Shown here: piece by piece, positions 17,469 through 25,720 of the stretch
Layout: each line of letters opens with the position of its first letter
How positions within the stretch are numbered: the first letter of the stretch is position 1
Assembly (NCBI RefSeq): GCF_035917575.1
Contig: NZ_CP109090.1
Span: forward strand, 2,356,001-2,420,000
Length of the DNA: 64,000 bases
Reading direction: 5' to 3'
DNA from: Streptomyces sp. NBC_01788
GTDB taxonomy: Bacteria > Actinomycetota > Actinomycetes > Streptomycetales > Streptomycetaceae
Notes under the pieces: model-generated
What the model saw: the letters and a program-made list of their open reading frames with translations, nothing else
Told to the model about the DNA's origin: nothing
Database searches by the model: none
Translations under genes and position numbers: made by a program

Positions 17469-17746
17469 TCACCGCGATCGTCCTCATCAAGACCAGCGTG
17501 GACCGGATCCCCGAGATCGCCGAGCAGATCGCCTCACTGGACTCGGTCAGCGAGGTCTTCTCCGTCACCGGCACGTACGACCTGATCGCCATGGTCCGGG
17601 TGCGGCAGCACGAGGACCTCGCGGAGGTCATCCCGGGGCGGATCAGCAAGATCCCGGGCGTCGAGGGGACGGACACGCACGTGGCCTTCCGCACGTACTC
17701 GCAGCACGACCTGGAGGCGGCGTTCGCCATCGGCCTGGACTCCTGA
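17465..17746 (+). CDS. Stand-alone Lrp/AsnC ligand-binding (RAM) domain protein
   Basis: 93 residues consisting only of the AsnC_trans_reg/RAM fold: ITAIVLIKTSVDRIPEIAEQ, SLDSVSEVFSVTGTYDLIAMV and the second repeat ending THVAFRTYSQHDLEAAF. The helix-turn-helix half of Lrp regulators is absent, so it cannot bind DNA alone. Such proteins oligomerise as dimers or octamers and bind amino acids or small effectors; it may pair with full-length Lrp proteins encoded elsewhere (inference). The GTG start overlaps the rhomboid stop by four bases. Confidence 0.92.
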   Translation: MITAIVLIKTSVDRIPEIAEQIASLDSVSEVFSVTGTYDLIAMVRVRQHEDLAEVIPGRISKIPGVEGTDTHVAFRTYSQHDLEAAFAIGLDS

Positions 17747-17816
17747 CCGGCGCGAACGCCTGACCACGACGAACGCCTGACCACCACGGACGCCTGGCGG
17801 TTCCGGACGTCCGACG

Positions 17817-17842
17817 GCCCCGGGCTCCTCAGCGCCCGGGGC
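17817..17842. terminator. Convergent terminator hairpin
   Basis: Perfect nine-base stem GCCCCGGGC / GCCCGGGGC with an eight-base loop, between the RAM-domain gene (plus) and the SufS-like gene (minus). Just before it, at 17754-17795, GAACGCCTGACCAC is repeated in tandem with about 20-bp period. Confidence 0.6.
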
Positions 17843-17857
17843 TCCTGAGCGGGCGGA

Positions 17858-19243
17858 TCACACTGCGGGGACGCAGCGGCCGTCCTCCGTGCGGTACGTC
17901 CACTTCGCACCCTCGCGGACCAGTTCCCGCACCGCGGCCACGAAGCGGTCCACATGCTCGTCGGGCGTGCCCGCGCCGAAGCTCACCCGGATGGCGTTGA
18001 GGGACTTCTCGCCCGGGGCGGCCTCGGGCGCGCCACACTCGCCCTGGCTCTGCGGATCGCCGCCCAGCAGGGTGCGGACCAGGGGGTGGGCGCAGAAGAG
18101 GCCGTCGCGGACGCCGATGCCGTACTCGGCGGAGAGGGCGGCGGCGAAGTGGGAGCTGTTCCAGCCCGCCACGACGAAGGAGATCACGCCGACCCGCGGG
18201 GCGTCGTCGCCGAACAGGGACAGGACCCTGACCTCGGGCACCTCGGCCAGACCGGCCCGCACCTTGCGGATCAGGTACCGCTCACGCGCGACGAGGTCCT
18301 CGAAGCCGGCCTCGGTCAGCGCCGCGCAGGCCGAGGCGACGGCGTAGGCGCCGATGACGTTCGGGGAGCCGGCCTCGTGACGGGCGGCCGACTCGTGCCA
18401 GAGCACGTCCACGGCGCCGTCGGCGCGCCGCGCCACCGTGCGGCTGGCGCCGCCGCCCGCGAGGTACGGCTCGGCCTCGCGCAGCCAGTCGGCACGGCCG
18501 GCCAGGACGCCGGAGCCGAAGGGCGCGTACAGCTTGTGGCCGGAGAAGGCGACCCAGTCGACGTCGAGGTCGCGGACGGACACCGGGTGGTGCGGGGCGA
18601 GCTGGGCGGCGTCCAGGACGATCCGGGCGCCGTGCGCGTGGGCGGCGGCGGCCAGTTCCCGTACGGGCCACAGTTCGCCGGTGACGTTGGAGGCGCCGGT
18701 GACGCACACCAGGGCCGGGCCGTGGGGGGCACGGTCGGCGAGGGCCCGCTCCAGGGTCGCCACCGCGCGCTCCGGGGTGCGCGGGGCGTCGAGGTACGTC
18801 ACCCGCGCGTCCCGCCACGGCAGCAGCGAGGCGTGGTGCTCGGTCTCGAAGACGAAGACCTGGCAGTCTGCGGGCAGCGCGCGGGCGAGCAGGTTGAGGG
18901 AGTCGGTGGTGGACCGGGTGAACACCACCTGGTCCTCCGCACGGCAGTCCAGGAACTCCGCGACCGTCCTGCGGGCGTTCTCGAACAGGTCGGTGGAGAG
19001 CTGGGAGAGGTAGCCGGCGCCGCGGTGGACGCTGCCGTAGTACGGCGCGTACGCGGCGACGTCGTCCCAGACCCGCTGGAGGGCGGGCGCGCTGGCCGCG
19101 TAGTCGAGCGCCGCGTAGGTGACCTCCCCGCCGGTGACGAGGGGGACGGTGACGTCGCGGCCCAGCACGGGCAGCGGCTCCGGGATGTCACGGCGAACGG
19201 ACTGGTCGGCGGGAACGGTGGTCACGGACGTGGACACGGACAT
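17858..19243 (-). CDS. Class V aminotransferase, SufS/CsdA-like cysteine desulfurase
   Basis: 461 residues from ATG 19243, which has GGGAG at seven bases; an upstream in-frame start is less likely. PLP fold-type I enzyme: RAEDQVVFTRSTTDSLNLLA, DAAQLAPHHPVSVRD (Asp of the PLP site), the PLP lysine K237 in FSGHKLYAP, and GSPNVIGAYA. Cys384 in DGLFCAHPLV aligns with the catalytic Cys of group II desulfurases (HHCAQP), so sulfur mobilisation from cysteine is likely, though an epimerase or lyase role is possible. A SAM-IV riboswitch lies in the leader, consistent with sulfur metabolism under S-adenosylmethionine control. Acts in the cytoplasm, probably alone in its transcript. Confidence 0.88.
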   Translation of the reverse strand: MSVSTSVTTVPADQSVRRDIPEPLPVLGRDVTVPLVTGGEVTYAALDYAASAPALQRVWDDVAAYAPYYGSVHRGAGYLSQLSTDLFENARRTVAEFLDCRAEDQVVFTRSTTDSLNLLARALPADCQVFVFETEHHASLLPWRDARVTYLDAPRTPERAVATLERALADRAPHGPALVCVTGASNVTGELWPVRELAAAAHAHGARIVLDAAQLAPHHPVSVRDLDVDWVAFSGHKLYAPFGSGVLAGRADWLREAEPYLAGGGASRTVARRADGAVDVLWHESAARHEAGSPNVIGAYAVASACAALTEAGFEDLVARERYLIRKVRAGLAEVPEVRVLSLFGDDAPRVGVISFVVAGWNSSHFAAALSAEYGIGVRDGLFCAHPLVRTLLGGDPQSQGECGAPEAAPGEKSLNAIRVSFGAGTPDEHVDRFVAAVRELVREGAKWTYRTEDGRCVPAV

Positions 19244-19344
19244 GGGTGAACTCCCGTGGAAGCAGGCGGCATCGCCACGCGAGCGGGCACGGCTCAAGCG
19301 TGGAGAAGGGTGAAAGGGGGGATGCGGAGGCGGGGCTCTACGCC

Positions 19345-19365
19345 CTAACGCATTCGCTTGCTCAC
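19345..19365 (-). CDS. Six-codon upstream ORF (MSKRMR) in the SAM-IV leader
   Basis: GTG AGC AAG CGA ATG CGT TAG, preceded by GAGGGAG with a six-base spacer, lies between the SAM-IV aptamer and the desulfurase start. A properly spaced ribosome-binding site on such a short frame suggests it is translated. It could act as the element whose translation the riboswitch controls, or as an attenuation-type leader. Function is inferred only from position; the peptide is rich in basic residues and has no sulfur amino acid other than Met. Confidence 0.4.
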   Translation of the reverse strand: MSKRMR

Positions 19366-19387
19366 GGGAGGCTCCCTCGTACGACCA

Positions 19388-19412
19388 GGACCCCTGGTGA
19401 TGCGAGGGGTCC
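19388..19412 (-). promoter_or_regulatory. Expression-platform hairpin following the SAM-IV core
   Basis: Perfect eight-base stem GGACCCCT / AGGGGTCC with a nine-base loop directly after the conserved AAGCGCGG end of the aptamer and about 20 bases before the upstream ORF. It overlaps the aptamer's 3' edge, so it could compete with ligand-bound pairing or form a terminator-like stem. No U-run follows. Confidence 0.5.
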
Positions 19413-19527
19413 GCGCTTGCCGTAGGCCTCGCTGCCTACGGCCTGGTCCTCACCCGGGGCACCCCGCCACGGACGGAGGGTTGCCGGACAGCCGGCCGGG
19501 GCCACATGGCTGTCACTCATGACCTGG
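19411..19527 (-). ncRNA. SAM-IV riboswitch aptamer
   Basis: On the minus strand the leader of the SufS-like gene reads in order GGTCATGAGTGACAGCCATG, CCCCGGCCGGCTGTCCGG, CAACCCTCC, GGGGTGCCCCGGGTGA, GGACCAGGCC, then a stem CGTAGGCAG/CTGCCTACG-type arm (GTAGGCAGCGAGGCCTAC) and GGCAAGCGCGG. These blocks match what I remember of the actinobacterial SAM-IV consensus (Rfam RF00634), including the SAM-I-like core GGCAACCC...GGTGCC and the extra 3' stem and pseudoknot. It binds S-adenosylmethionine and normally turns off downstream expression. A covariance-model search would settle the class. Confidence 0.88.
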
Positions 19528-19609
19528 TTCAGCATCCTGCCACACGGTCTTCCACGCGCAAGGCGCAGTCCGGATCGTGGACTGCGCCCTGCGAGGGAAA
19601 ACGCGGGTA

Positions 19610-20674
19610 TCAGGCGTTGCTGGCGGCCACCCAGCGCTCCAGCGTGCGCTTGGCCGACCCGGAGTCGATCGACTCCGCCGCGCGGTCCATGCCCGCCCGG
19701 ATCTGCTCGGCGAGCGTGCCCGATCCCGGCTGCAACGCCACCAGCGCCGCCGCGGAGTTCAGCAGGACGGCGTCCCGTACGGGCCCCTCCTCGCCGTCCA
19801 GCAGGCGCCGGGCCACCTCGGCGTTGTACGAGGCGTCCCCGCCCCGCAACGCCTCCACGGGCACCAGCTCGATGCCGACGTCCCGCGGGTCGAAGCGCTC
19901 CTGGGTCACCTCCCCGTCCCGGACGATCCAGACCTGGGAGGTGGCGGTCGTGGTGAGCTCGTCGAGGCCGTCGTCGCCCCGGAAGACCAGGGAGGAGTGG
20001 CCGCGTTCGGCGAAGACGCCGGCGACGACCGGTGCCATGCGCGGGTCCGCGACCCCGACGGCCTGGGCCCGCACCCTGGCCGGGTTGGTCAGCGGGCCGA
20101 GCACGTTGAACACCGTGCGGATGGCCAACTGGCCGCGGGCGGCGCCCACGTGGCGCAGCGCCGGATGGAACTTGACCGCGAAGCAGAAGGTGATGCCCGC
20201 CTCCTGCGCCACCTCGGCGACCCGCCGCGGCGTCAGCTCCAGATTGACGCCGAGCTTTCCCAGCACGTCCGAGGCCCCGGAGGCGGAGGACGCGGCCCGG
20301 TTGCCGTGCTTGACGACACTGGCGCCGGTGCCGGCCACGACGATCGAGGACATGGTGGAGATGTTCACGGTCTTCGCGCCGTCGCCGCCGGTGCCGACGA
20401 TGTCGACGGTCGCGCCGGGCACCTCGATCACGTTGGCGTGCTCGTACATCGTGCGGACCAGGCCGGTGATCTCCTCCACCGTCTCGCCCTTGGCCCGCAG
20501 GGCCACCACGAACCCGGCGATCTGCGCGTCGGTCGCCTCGCCGCGCATGATCAGGTCCATCGCCCAGGCGGTCTCGTCGGCGGTGAGGTTCCGGCCGTCC
20601 AGCAGGCCGTTCAGCAGGGCGGGCCAGGAGCGGCCCGCCGCGGTGTCGCCTCCAGCGGGGGTCACAGCGTTCAT
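19610..20674 (-). CDS. trpD: Anthranilate phosphoribosyltransferase
   Basis: 354 residues. Second step of tryptophan synthesis: transfers phosphoribose from PRPP to anthranilate. Visible motifs are [18 protein letters not shown] (PRPP-binding GTGGD loop), [19 protein letters not shown] (anthranilate site, Lys and Asn), and [10 protein letters not shown] with [10 protein letters not shown]. Length is normal. No other trp gene is nearby, as usual for Streptomyces, where trp genes are dispersed; M. tuberculosis also has trpD next to ctaE-qcrCAB. The ATG has GGAGCGG-type purines upstream. The SAM-IV leader begins about 80 bases after its stop on the same strand. Confidence 0.97.
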   Translation of the reverse strand: MNAVTPAGGDTAAGRSWPALLNGLLDGRNLTADETAWAMDLIMRGEATDAQIAGFVVALRAKGETVEEITGLVRTMYEHANVIEVPGATVDIVGTGGDGAKTVNISTMSSIVVAGTGASVVKHGNRAASSASGASDVLGKLGVNLELTPRRVAEVAQEAGITFCFAVKFHPALRHVGAARGQLAIRTVFNVLGPLTNPARVRAQAVGVADPRMAPVVAGVFAERGHSSLVFRGDDGLDELTTTATSQVWIVRDGEVTQERFDPRDVGIELVPVEALRGGDASYNAEVARRLLDGEEGPVRDAVLLNSAAALVALQPGSGTLAEQIRAGMDRAAESIDSGSAKRTLERWVAASNA

Positions 20675-20753
20675 ATGCCGCTCCTGGGTCGGTGTCCCGT
20701 ACTGCGGGGACGCGAGTCTCGAACAGGTCCACCCTATCCAGCCCCGGACACCG

Positions 20754-20790
20754 CGAAGGGCCCTGTCCGAAGATCGGACGGGGCCCTTCG
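20754..20790 (-). terminator. Strong hairpin terminator of the ctaE-qcrCAB operon
   Basis: Stem of 17 pairs, CGAAGGGCCCTGTCCGA with TCGGACGGGGCCCTTCG, one G-U pair, three-base loop. It lies 33 bases past the qcrB stop and before the trpD start, separating the respiratory operon from trpD. Confidence 0.8.
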
Positions 20791-20822
20791 ACCGTGGCGT
20801 GGCGACGCTCAGCGGTCAGTGA

Positions 20823-22484
20823 TCAGTGGTGGCCGTGGCCGCTCGTGATCTCCCTGTACTCCTCGACGGTCGGCTTCGGGATCTGGTTGTCCTCGCCGTA
20901 GTACGCGTTGCTGAGCTTGGCGCGGAGCTTGTGCGAGCCCTTGATCTTGCGCTCGACACCGTTCTCGTCGACCGCCGGGCCGATCTCGGCCGGCTCGTAC
21001 TGGTCGTGCGCCGTGAGCGTGAAGAGCTGCTCCTGGCTCAGCGGCTCGTGGACCTCGATGAACTCACCGTGCGGCAGGCGCTTGATGATGCCGGTCTCGC
21101 GGCCGTGCAGCACCTTGTCCTTGTCGCGGCGCTGGAGGCCGAGGCAGATCCGCTTGGTGGCGACGAACGCGATGATCGGTCCGGCGAAGAAGCCGATCCG
21201 GACGAACCAGGTGACCGCGTTGATCGACAGGTGGAAGTGCGTGGCCCACAGGTCGTTGCCGCCGCCGACCAGCGTGATCATGTACATCGTGATCCAGGCG
21301 ACACCGAACGCGGTACGCGTCGGGGCGTTGCGCGGGCGGTCCAGGATGTGGTGCTCGCGCTTGTCGCCGGTGATCCAGGACTCGATGAACGGGTAGACCG
21401 CCAGCGCGGCCAGCACCAGGCCGAAGAGGACCAGCGGGATGAACACGCCCAGGACGAGCGTGTGGCCCCAGAAGTTGACCTCCCAGCCCGGCATGAAGCG
21501 GACCAGACCCTCGGCGAAGCCCATGTACCAGTCGGGCTGGGCGCCGGTGGACACCTGGTCCGGACGGTACGGGCCGATCACCCAGATCGCGTTGATCTCC
21601 ACGATGGCCGCGATGACCGCGAGGACACCGAAGACCAGGAAGAAGAAGCCGCCGGCCTTGGCCATGTACACCGGCAGCAGCGGCATGCCCACGACGTTCT
21701 TGTTGCTCTTGCCGGGACCCGCGAACTGCGTGTGCTTGTGGTAGAAGACCAGGATCAGGTGGGCGACCACCAGGCCCAGCATGATGCCGGGCAGCAGCAG
21801 GATGTGGATCGAGTAGAACCGCGCCACGAAGTCGTGGCCGGGGAACTCGCCGCCGAAGAGGAAGTACGAGATGTACGTGCCGACGATCGGCATGGACAGG
21901 ATCGCACCCTCGGTGAAGCGGACACCGGTGCCGGAGAGCAGGTCGTCCGGGAGCGAGTAACCGGTGAAACCGGTGAACATGCCCAGGGCGAACAGCAGGA
22001 AGCCGAACAGCCAGTTGATCTCACGCGGCTTACGGAACGCGCCGGTGAAGAACACGCGCATCATGTGCACGAACATGCCGGCGAGGAAGATCAACGCGGC
22101 CCAGTGGTGGATCTGCCGGATGAGCAGACCACCGCGCACCTCGAAGGAGATGTGCATGGTCGAGTTGAACGCCTCGGACACCAGCTGACCCTGCAGCGGG
22201 ACGTAGGCGCCGTTGTACACCACCTCGTTCATCGAGGGGTGGAAGAACAGCGTCAGGTACACACCCGTGAGGATGATGATGATGAAGCTGTACAGGCAGA
22301 CTTCGCCCAACATGAACGACCAGTGGTCGGGGAAGATCTTGCGCATGTTGGCCTTGGCCAGGGAGTAGATCCCCAGCCGGCCGTCGGCCCAGTCGGCGAT
22401 CCGCTCGCCGGCCGGTGCCTTCCCGCGAGAGCGGCCCGCCGCGTCAGCGGCAGATGGATTCGTGTTGGCTGCTGATGTACTCAT
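20823..22484 (-). CDS. qcrB: Cytochrome bc1 complex cytochrome b subunit
   Basis: 553 residues from ATG 22484. It carries two b haems and the quinol sites of complex III in the membrane. About nine hydrophobic helices are seen; haem-ligand histidines are in GGLLIRQIHHWAALIF and in ARFYSIHILLLPG. The quinol-oxidation PEWY motif is PDWY here (GAQPDWYMGFAEG), the form common in actinobacteria. There is a long polar C-terminal extension of about 120 residues, typical of actinobacterial QcrB. The start overlaps the qcrA stop by four bases (ATGA). Last gene of ctaE-qcrC-qcrA-qcrB. Confidence 0.97.
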   Translation of the reverse strand: MSTSAANTNPSAADAAGRSRGKAPAGERIADWADGRLGIYSLAKANMRKIFPDHWSFMLGEVCLYSFIIIILTGVYLTLFFHPSMNEVVYNGAYVPLQGQLVSEAFNSTMHISFEVRGGLLIRQIHHWAALIFLAGMFVHMMRVFFTGAFRKPREINWLFGFLLFALGMFTGFTGYSLPDDLLSGTGVRFTEGAILSMPIVGTYISYFLFGGEFPGHDFVARFYSIHILLLPGIMLGLVVAHLILVFYHKHTQFAGPGKSNKNVVGMPLLPVYMAKAGGFFFLVFGVLAVIAAIVEINAIWVIGPYRPDQVSTGAQPDWYMGFAEGLVRFMPGWEVNFWGHTLVLGVFIPLVLFGLVLAALAVYPFIESWITGDKREHHILDRPRNAPTRTAFGVAWITMYMITLVGGGNDLWATHFHLSINAVTWFVRIGFFAGPIIAFVATKRICLGLQRRDKDKVLHGRETGIIKRLPHGEFIEVHEPLSQEQLFTLTAHDQYEPAEIGPAVDENGVERKIKGSHKLRAKLSNAYYGEDNQIPKPTVEEYREITSGHGHH

Positions 22485-23548
22485 CCGCGCTCCCAGAATG
22501 CAGGACCGACGGGCTCCTCGAAGTCGCCGAGCGCCTGGAGGTAACCCTCGCTGTCCACGCCGATGCGCAGCTGCGGCAGAGCGTGGCCGGCGGGGCCGAA
22601 GATCACTCGGGCACCGTCGGAGAGGTCGAAGGTGGACTGGTGGCACGGGCACAGGGCGTGGTGCGTCTGCTGCTCGTACAGGGAGATCGGGCAGCCCACG
22701 TGGGTGCAGATCTTCGAGAAGGCGACGATGCCCTCGTGTCCCCAGTCGAGTTCGCGCTTGTCCTTGATGTCGCCCGGCTCGAGCCGGATGATCATCAGTG
22801 CGGCCTTGGCGATCTCGTTGGCGAAGTCCTCGTCCGTCTCCTTGAGACCGCTGGGCATCGCGAAGCTGAGCGAGCCGACCGAGACGTCCTCGGGACGCAG
22901 CGGAAGGTTGGTGTTCATGTTGACGAGGCGCTTGCCCTTGGCCCACAGCGTGTGGCGCATGCTGGTCCCGGGCAGCGGGCCCAGGTCGCGCAGCAGCATG
23001 ACGCCGGAGAGCGGCACCAGCGTGAGCGCGCCGAGCATCGTGTTGCGGATCAGCTTGCGACGGCCGATCGCCGACTCCTTGGCGCCCTGCTTGAAGTCCG
23101 CGTGGACCTTCGCACGGACCTCGGGGGGCGCCTCGATCGGGTGACGCTCGTCGGCGACCTCGGCGTCGGACATCAGGGTGCGGGCCCAGTGGACCGCGCC
23201 CGCGCCGATCGCGAACAGCGCCACGCCCAGCGTGAGGCCGAGCGCGAAGTTCAGCGCGTTGATGTGCCCGAGCGGGAAGACGAAGATCGACTTGTCGTGC
23301 GGGATCGTCACGTACGAGGCGATGAAGCCGATGGTGGCCAGCATCGACACCGTGAACATCAGGGCGACGGCGCGTTCGGACCGCTTGGCGGCCCGCTCGT
23401 CGATGTCCTGGATGCGGTGCTCGTGGGGCGGCAGTCCCGGGTCGGCGAACGGAGCCCGCTCGTCCGCCACGGAGACCGCGCCGCGCCCGTGCTCATGGGC
23501 TGCCTGCTCTGCGGGCAGGTTCTCTTCAGGAATGTCTTGGCTACTCAT
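22481..23548 (-). CDS. qcrA: Rieske iron-sulfur subunit of cytochrome bc1
   Basis: 355 residues. The C-terminal Rieske fold has both cluster motifs, CTHVGCPI and CPCHQSTFDLSDG, binding a 2Fe-2S cluster with two Cys and two His. Unlike proteobacterial Rieske proteins it has three membrane helices (AVALMFTVSMLATIGFIASY, ALNFALGLTLGVALFAIGAG, TMLGALTLVPLSGVMLL), as in other actinobacteria; a tat-like RR precedes the third (IGRRKLIRNT). It moves electrons from quinol to the diheme cytochrome QcrC. It overlaps both neighbours by four bases. Confidence 0.97.
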   Translation of the reverse strand: MSSQDIPEENLPAEQAAHEHGRGAVSVADERAPFADPGLPPHEHRIQDIDERAAKRSERAVALMFTVSMLATIGFIASYVTIPHDKSIFVFPLGHINALNFALGLTLGVALFAIGAGAVHWARTLMSDAEVADERHPIEAPPEVRAKVHADFKQGAKESAIGRRKLIRNTMLGALTLVPLSGVMLLRDLGPLPGTSMRHTLWAKGKRLVNMNTNLPLRPEDVSVGSLSFAMPSGLKETDEDFANEIAKAALMIIRLEPGDIKDKRELDWGHEGIVAFSKICTHVGCPISLYEQQTHHALCPCHQSTFDLSDGARVIFGPAGHALPQLRIGVDSEGYLQALGDFEEPVGPAFWERG

Positions 23549-24354
23549 GACTTCTTGGCCTTTGCGGTCCGAGCGGCGACCCAGACGGCGACCGCGACAA
23601 GGGCACCCAGCCCGAAGATCCAGGCGAACAGACCCTCGGTGACCGGTCCGAGGCCACCCAGGTCCATACCGCCCGGGGTCGTGGTCTCGTCACCGTTGAC
23701 CGCGTCGAGGTACGCGATGATGTCCTTCTTGTTCTTCTCCGGCAGCAGCGTGTCGGGGAAGGAAGGCATGTTCTGCGGGCCGGTCTGCATGGCCTCGTAG
23801 ATGTGCTTGTTGCTCACACCCGTGAGGTCCGGGGCGTACTTGCCGTGCGTCAGCGCACCGCCCTTGCCGGTGAAGTTGTGGCACTGGGCGCAGTTGGTGC
23901 GGAACAGCTCACCGCCCTTGGCGGCGTCCGCGCCCTCGGGGCTGTACTGGTTCGCCGTCGGCACGTTGGGACCGGCGCCCAGGGACGCGATGTACGCGGC
24001 GAGCTGGTCGATCTCGGCCTGGTTGTAGATCACCTTCTTGCGCGGGATCTGCGCGCCCGGCTGCTGGGCCGGCATACGGCCGGTGCCCACCTGGAAGTCG
24101 ACCGCCGCGGCGCCCACGCCCGCCAGGCTGGGACCGTCAGTGGTGCCCTGCCCACCGGTGCCGTGGCAGCTTGCGCAGCCGACCAGATAGAGCTTCCTGC
24201 CCTCCTCGATGGTGAGGGACTGGGCGGTGTCCTCGGCCTTCGCCTTGCTCGCGGGCGCGAACGCGGTGTACAGCCCCCCAGTGGCCGCCAGCGCGAAGAG
24301 TAGGACGACGACCGCCGCCAGCGGATGGCGTCGTCGTGCGGAGAGCTTTTTCAC
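23545..24354 (-). CDS. qcrC: Diheme cytochrome c subunit of cytochrome bc1
   Basis: 269 residues. Two CXXCH haem sites, CASCHG near 56-61 and CAQCHN near 156-161, each in a cytochrome c domain with a later Met ligand (RMPAQQPG, NMPSFPDTL). An N-terminal helix (PLAAVVVLLFALAATGGLY) and a C-terminal helix (EGLFAWIFGLGALVAVAVWV) anchor it. It replaces soluble cytochrome c by linking bc1 directly to aa3 oxidase in the actinobacterial supercomplex. The start is 62 bases after the ctaE stop; the stop overlaps qcrA by four bases. Confidence 0.97.
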   Translation of the reverse strand: MKKLSARRRHPLAAVVVLLFALAATGGLYTAFAPASKAKAEDTAQSLTIEEGRKLYLVGCASCHGTGGQGTTDGPSLAGVGAAAVDFQVGTGRMPAQQPGAQIPRKKVIYNQAEIDQLAAYIASLGAGPNVPTANQYSPEGADAAKGGELFRTNCAQCHNFTGKGGALTHGKYAPDLTGVSNKHIYEAMQTGPQNMPSFPDTLLPEKNKKDIIAYLDAVNGDETTTPGGMDLGGLGPVTEGLFAWIFGLGALVAVAVWVAARTAKAKKS

Positions 24355-24416
24355 GGATTACCCCGGTGTCAGGATCTTCTGCGTCGATGCTTTGCGGACT
24401 TGGATCGGTTCGTCGG

Positions 24417-25028
24417 CTACTTGATCAGGTAGATCGTGGCGAAGAGTCCGATCCAGACGACATCGACGAAGTGCCAGTAGTAGGACACGACGATGGCCGC
24501 GGTCGCCTGCTCGTGGGTGAACCTCCGGGCCGCGTAGGTGCGGCCGAGGACCAGCAGGAAGGCGATGAGACCGCCCGTCACGTGCAGCCCGTGGAAGCCG
24601 GTGGTCAGGTAGAACACCGAGCCGTACGGGTCGGAGGACAGCGAGATGCCGTCCTTCTTCACCAGCTCGGTGTACTCGAAGATCTGACCGCCGATGAAGA
24701 TCGCACCCATGATGAAGGTGACGATGAACCAGCCCCGGAGCTTCTTCACGTCACCGCGCTCGGCTGCGAACACGCCGAGCTGGCAGGTGAGCGAGGAGAG
24801 CACCAGGATCGTGGTGTTCACCGACGAGAAGGGGACGTTGAGAGCGCCCGCCATCTCCTTCCAGTGCGCCGGACCCGTCACCGATCGCAGGGTGAAGTAC
24901 ATCGCGAAGAGGGCCGCGAAGAACATCAGCTCGGAACTCAGCCAGATGATGGTTCCGACGCTGGTGAGGTTCGGTCGGTTGACCGACGGGTGCGCGTGCC
25001 CGGTTTCTACTGTCGTTGCTGTCGCCAC
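24417..25028 (-). CDS. ctaE: Cytochrome c oxidase subunit III
   Basis: 203 residues from GTG 25028; five hydrophobic helices. Subunit III signatures are [37 protein letters not shown] and [19 protein letters not shown]. It stabilises the proton-pumping aa3 oxidase. Longer upstream readings in frame lack membrane character. There is no ribosome-binding site; CATAAT on the minus strand at 25040-25035 ends exactly six bases before the GTG, so transcription probably starts at the start codon (leaderless). First gene of the ctaE-qcrCAB operon. Confidence 0.97.
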   Translation of the reverse strand: MATATTVETGHAHPSVNRPNLTSVGTIIWLSSELMFFAALFAMYFTLRSVTGPAHWKEMAGALNVPFSSVNTTILVLSSLTCQLGVFAAERGDVKKLRGWFIVTFIMGAIFIGGQIFEYTELVKKDGISLSSDPYGSVFYLTTGFHGLHVTGGLIAFLLVLGRTYAARRFTHEQATAAIVVSYYWHFVDVVWIGLFATIYLIK

Positions 25029-25034
25029 GCCGAC

Positions 25035-25040
25035 ATTATG
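25035..25040 (-). promoter_or_regulatory. Predicted -10 element of a leaderless ctaE promoter
   Basis: CATAAT (five of six matches to TATAAT) in an otherwise G+C-rich region, six bases before the GTG. It is inside a 13-bp palindrome CGACAT-T-ATGTCG at 25031-25043, which could be an operator. No clear -35 hexamer is seen. The remainder of the 212-base gap up to 25240 is the shared upstream region of two divergent genes. Confidence 0.5.
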
Positions 25041-25240
25041 TCGGTCGCTTATCCCGCCCTCACCCCGGGGGGTGCCGTTCGGAGTGTCCCGGGGGTGTGC
25101 TGTGCCCCTACGGCTCGCCGAAGGGCTGTTCCAACCGCTGTCTACCAGGAGTTGAAGGGGGTAGCATCCGCGCCATCGGTACCCGGAAGTTCCCGACAGT
25201 TCCCGACGGGGTTCTCCCCGACCAACGACGCGGAGGAACA

Positions 25241-25642
25241 ATGCAGGCGACCGCCACGGTGCTGGTCTACAGCGACGACGCCAACACCCGGGAGCAGGTG
25301 CGGCTGGCCTGCGGTCGGCGGCCGGCTCCGGACGCCCCCGTGGTGGAGTTCCTGGAGTGCGCCACGCCCGCCGCGGTCCTCACGGAGCTGGACCGGGGCG
25401 GCATCGACGTCTGTGTCCTGGACGGCGAGGCCGTGCCCATGGGCGGCATGGGCATGTGCCGGCAGATCAAGGACGAGGTCTTCAACTGCCCTCCGGTGCT
25501 GCTGCTCATCGGACGGCCGCAGGACGCGTGGCTGGCCACGTGGAGCCGGGCGGACGCGGCGGTCACCCTCCCGGTGGAGCCGGTGGAGTTCGCGGCCGCG
25601 CTGGCGTCCCTGCTGCGCAAGAAGGCGCTGAGCGGCGTCTGA
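25241..25642 (+). CDS. Atypical response-regulator receiver domain protein
   Basis: 133 residues, a single receiver-like domain with no output domain. ATG 25241 has GGAGG seven bases upstream. [18 protein letters not shown] keeps the acidic pair, and [18 protein letters not shown] offers the phospho-acceptor Asp (D in VLDG), but the conserved Lys of strand five is missing: the segment is [10 protein letters not shown] where K-P is expected. It is therefore likely to be a pseudo-receiver or unconventional regulator. It is divergent from ctaE and conserved in Streptomyces next to the oxidase genes, so a role in respiratory regulation is conceivable (inference). Confidence 0.82.
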   Translation: MQATATVLVYSDDANTREQVRLACGRRPAPDAPVVEFLECATPAAVLTELDRGGIDVCVLDGEAVPMGGMGMCRQIKDEVFNCPPVLLLIGRPQDAWLATWSRADAAVTLPVEPVEFAAALASLLRKKALSGV

Positions 25643-25720
25643 GCCCCCTGGGGCGAGGCCGGGCGGGCTGCGCCCGTGTCCTGCGCGACCACGGGCCGTC
25701 CTGCGCCCCCTCGCCCTGTC

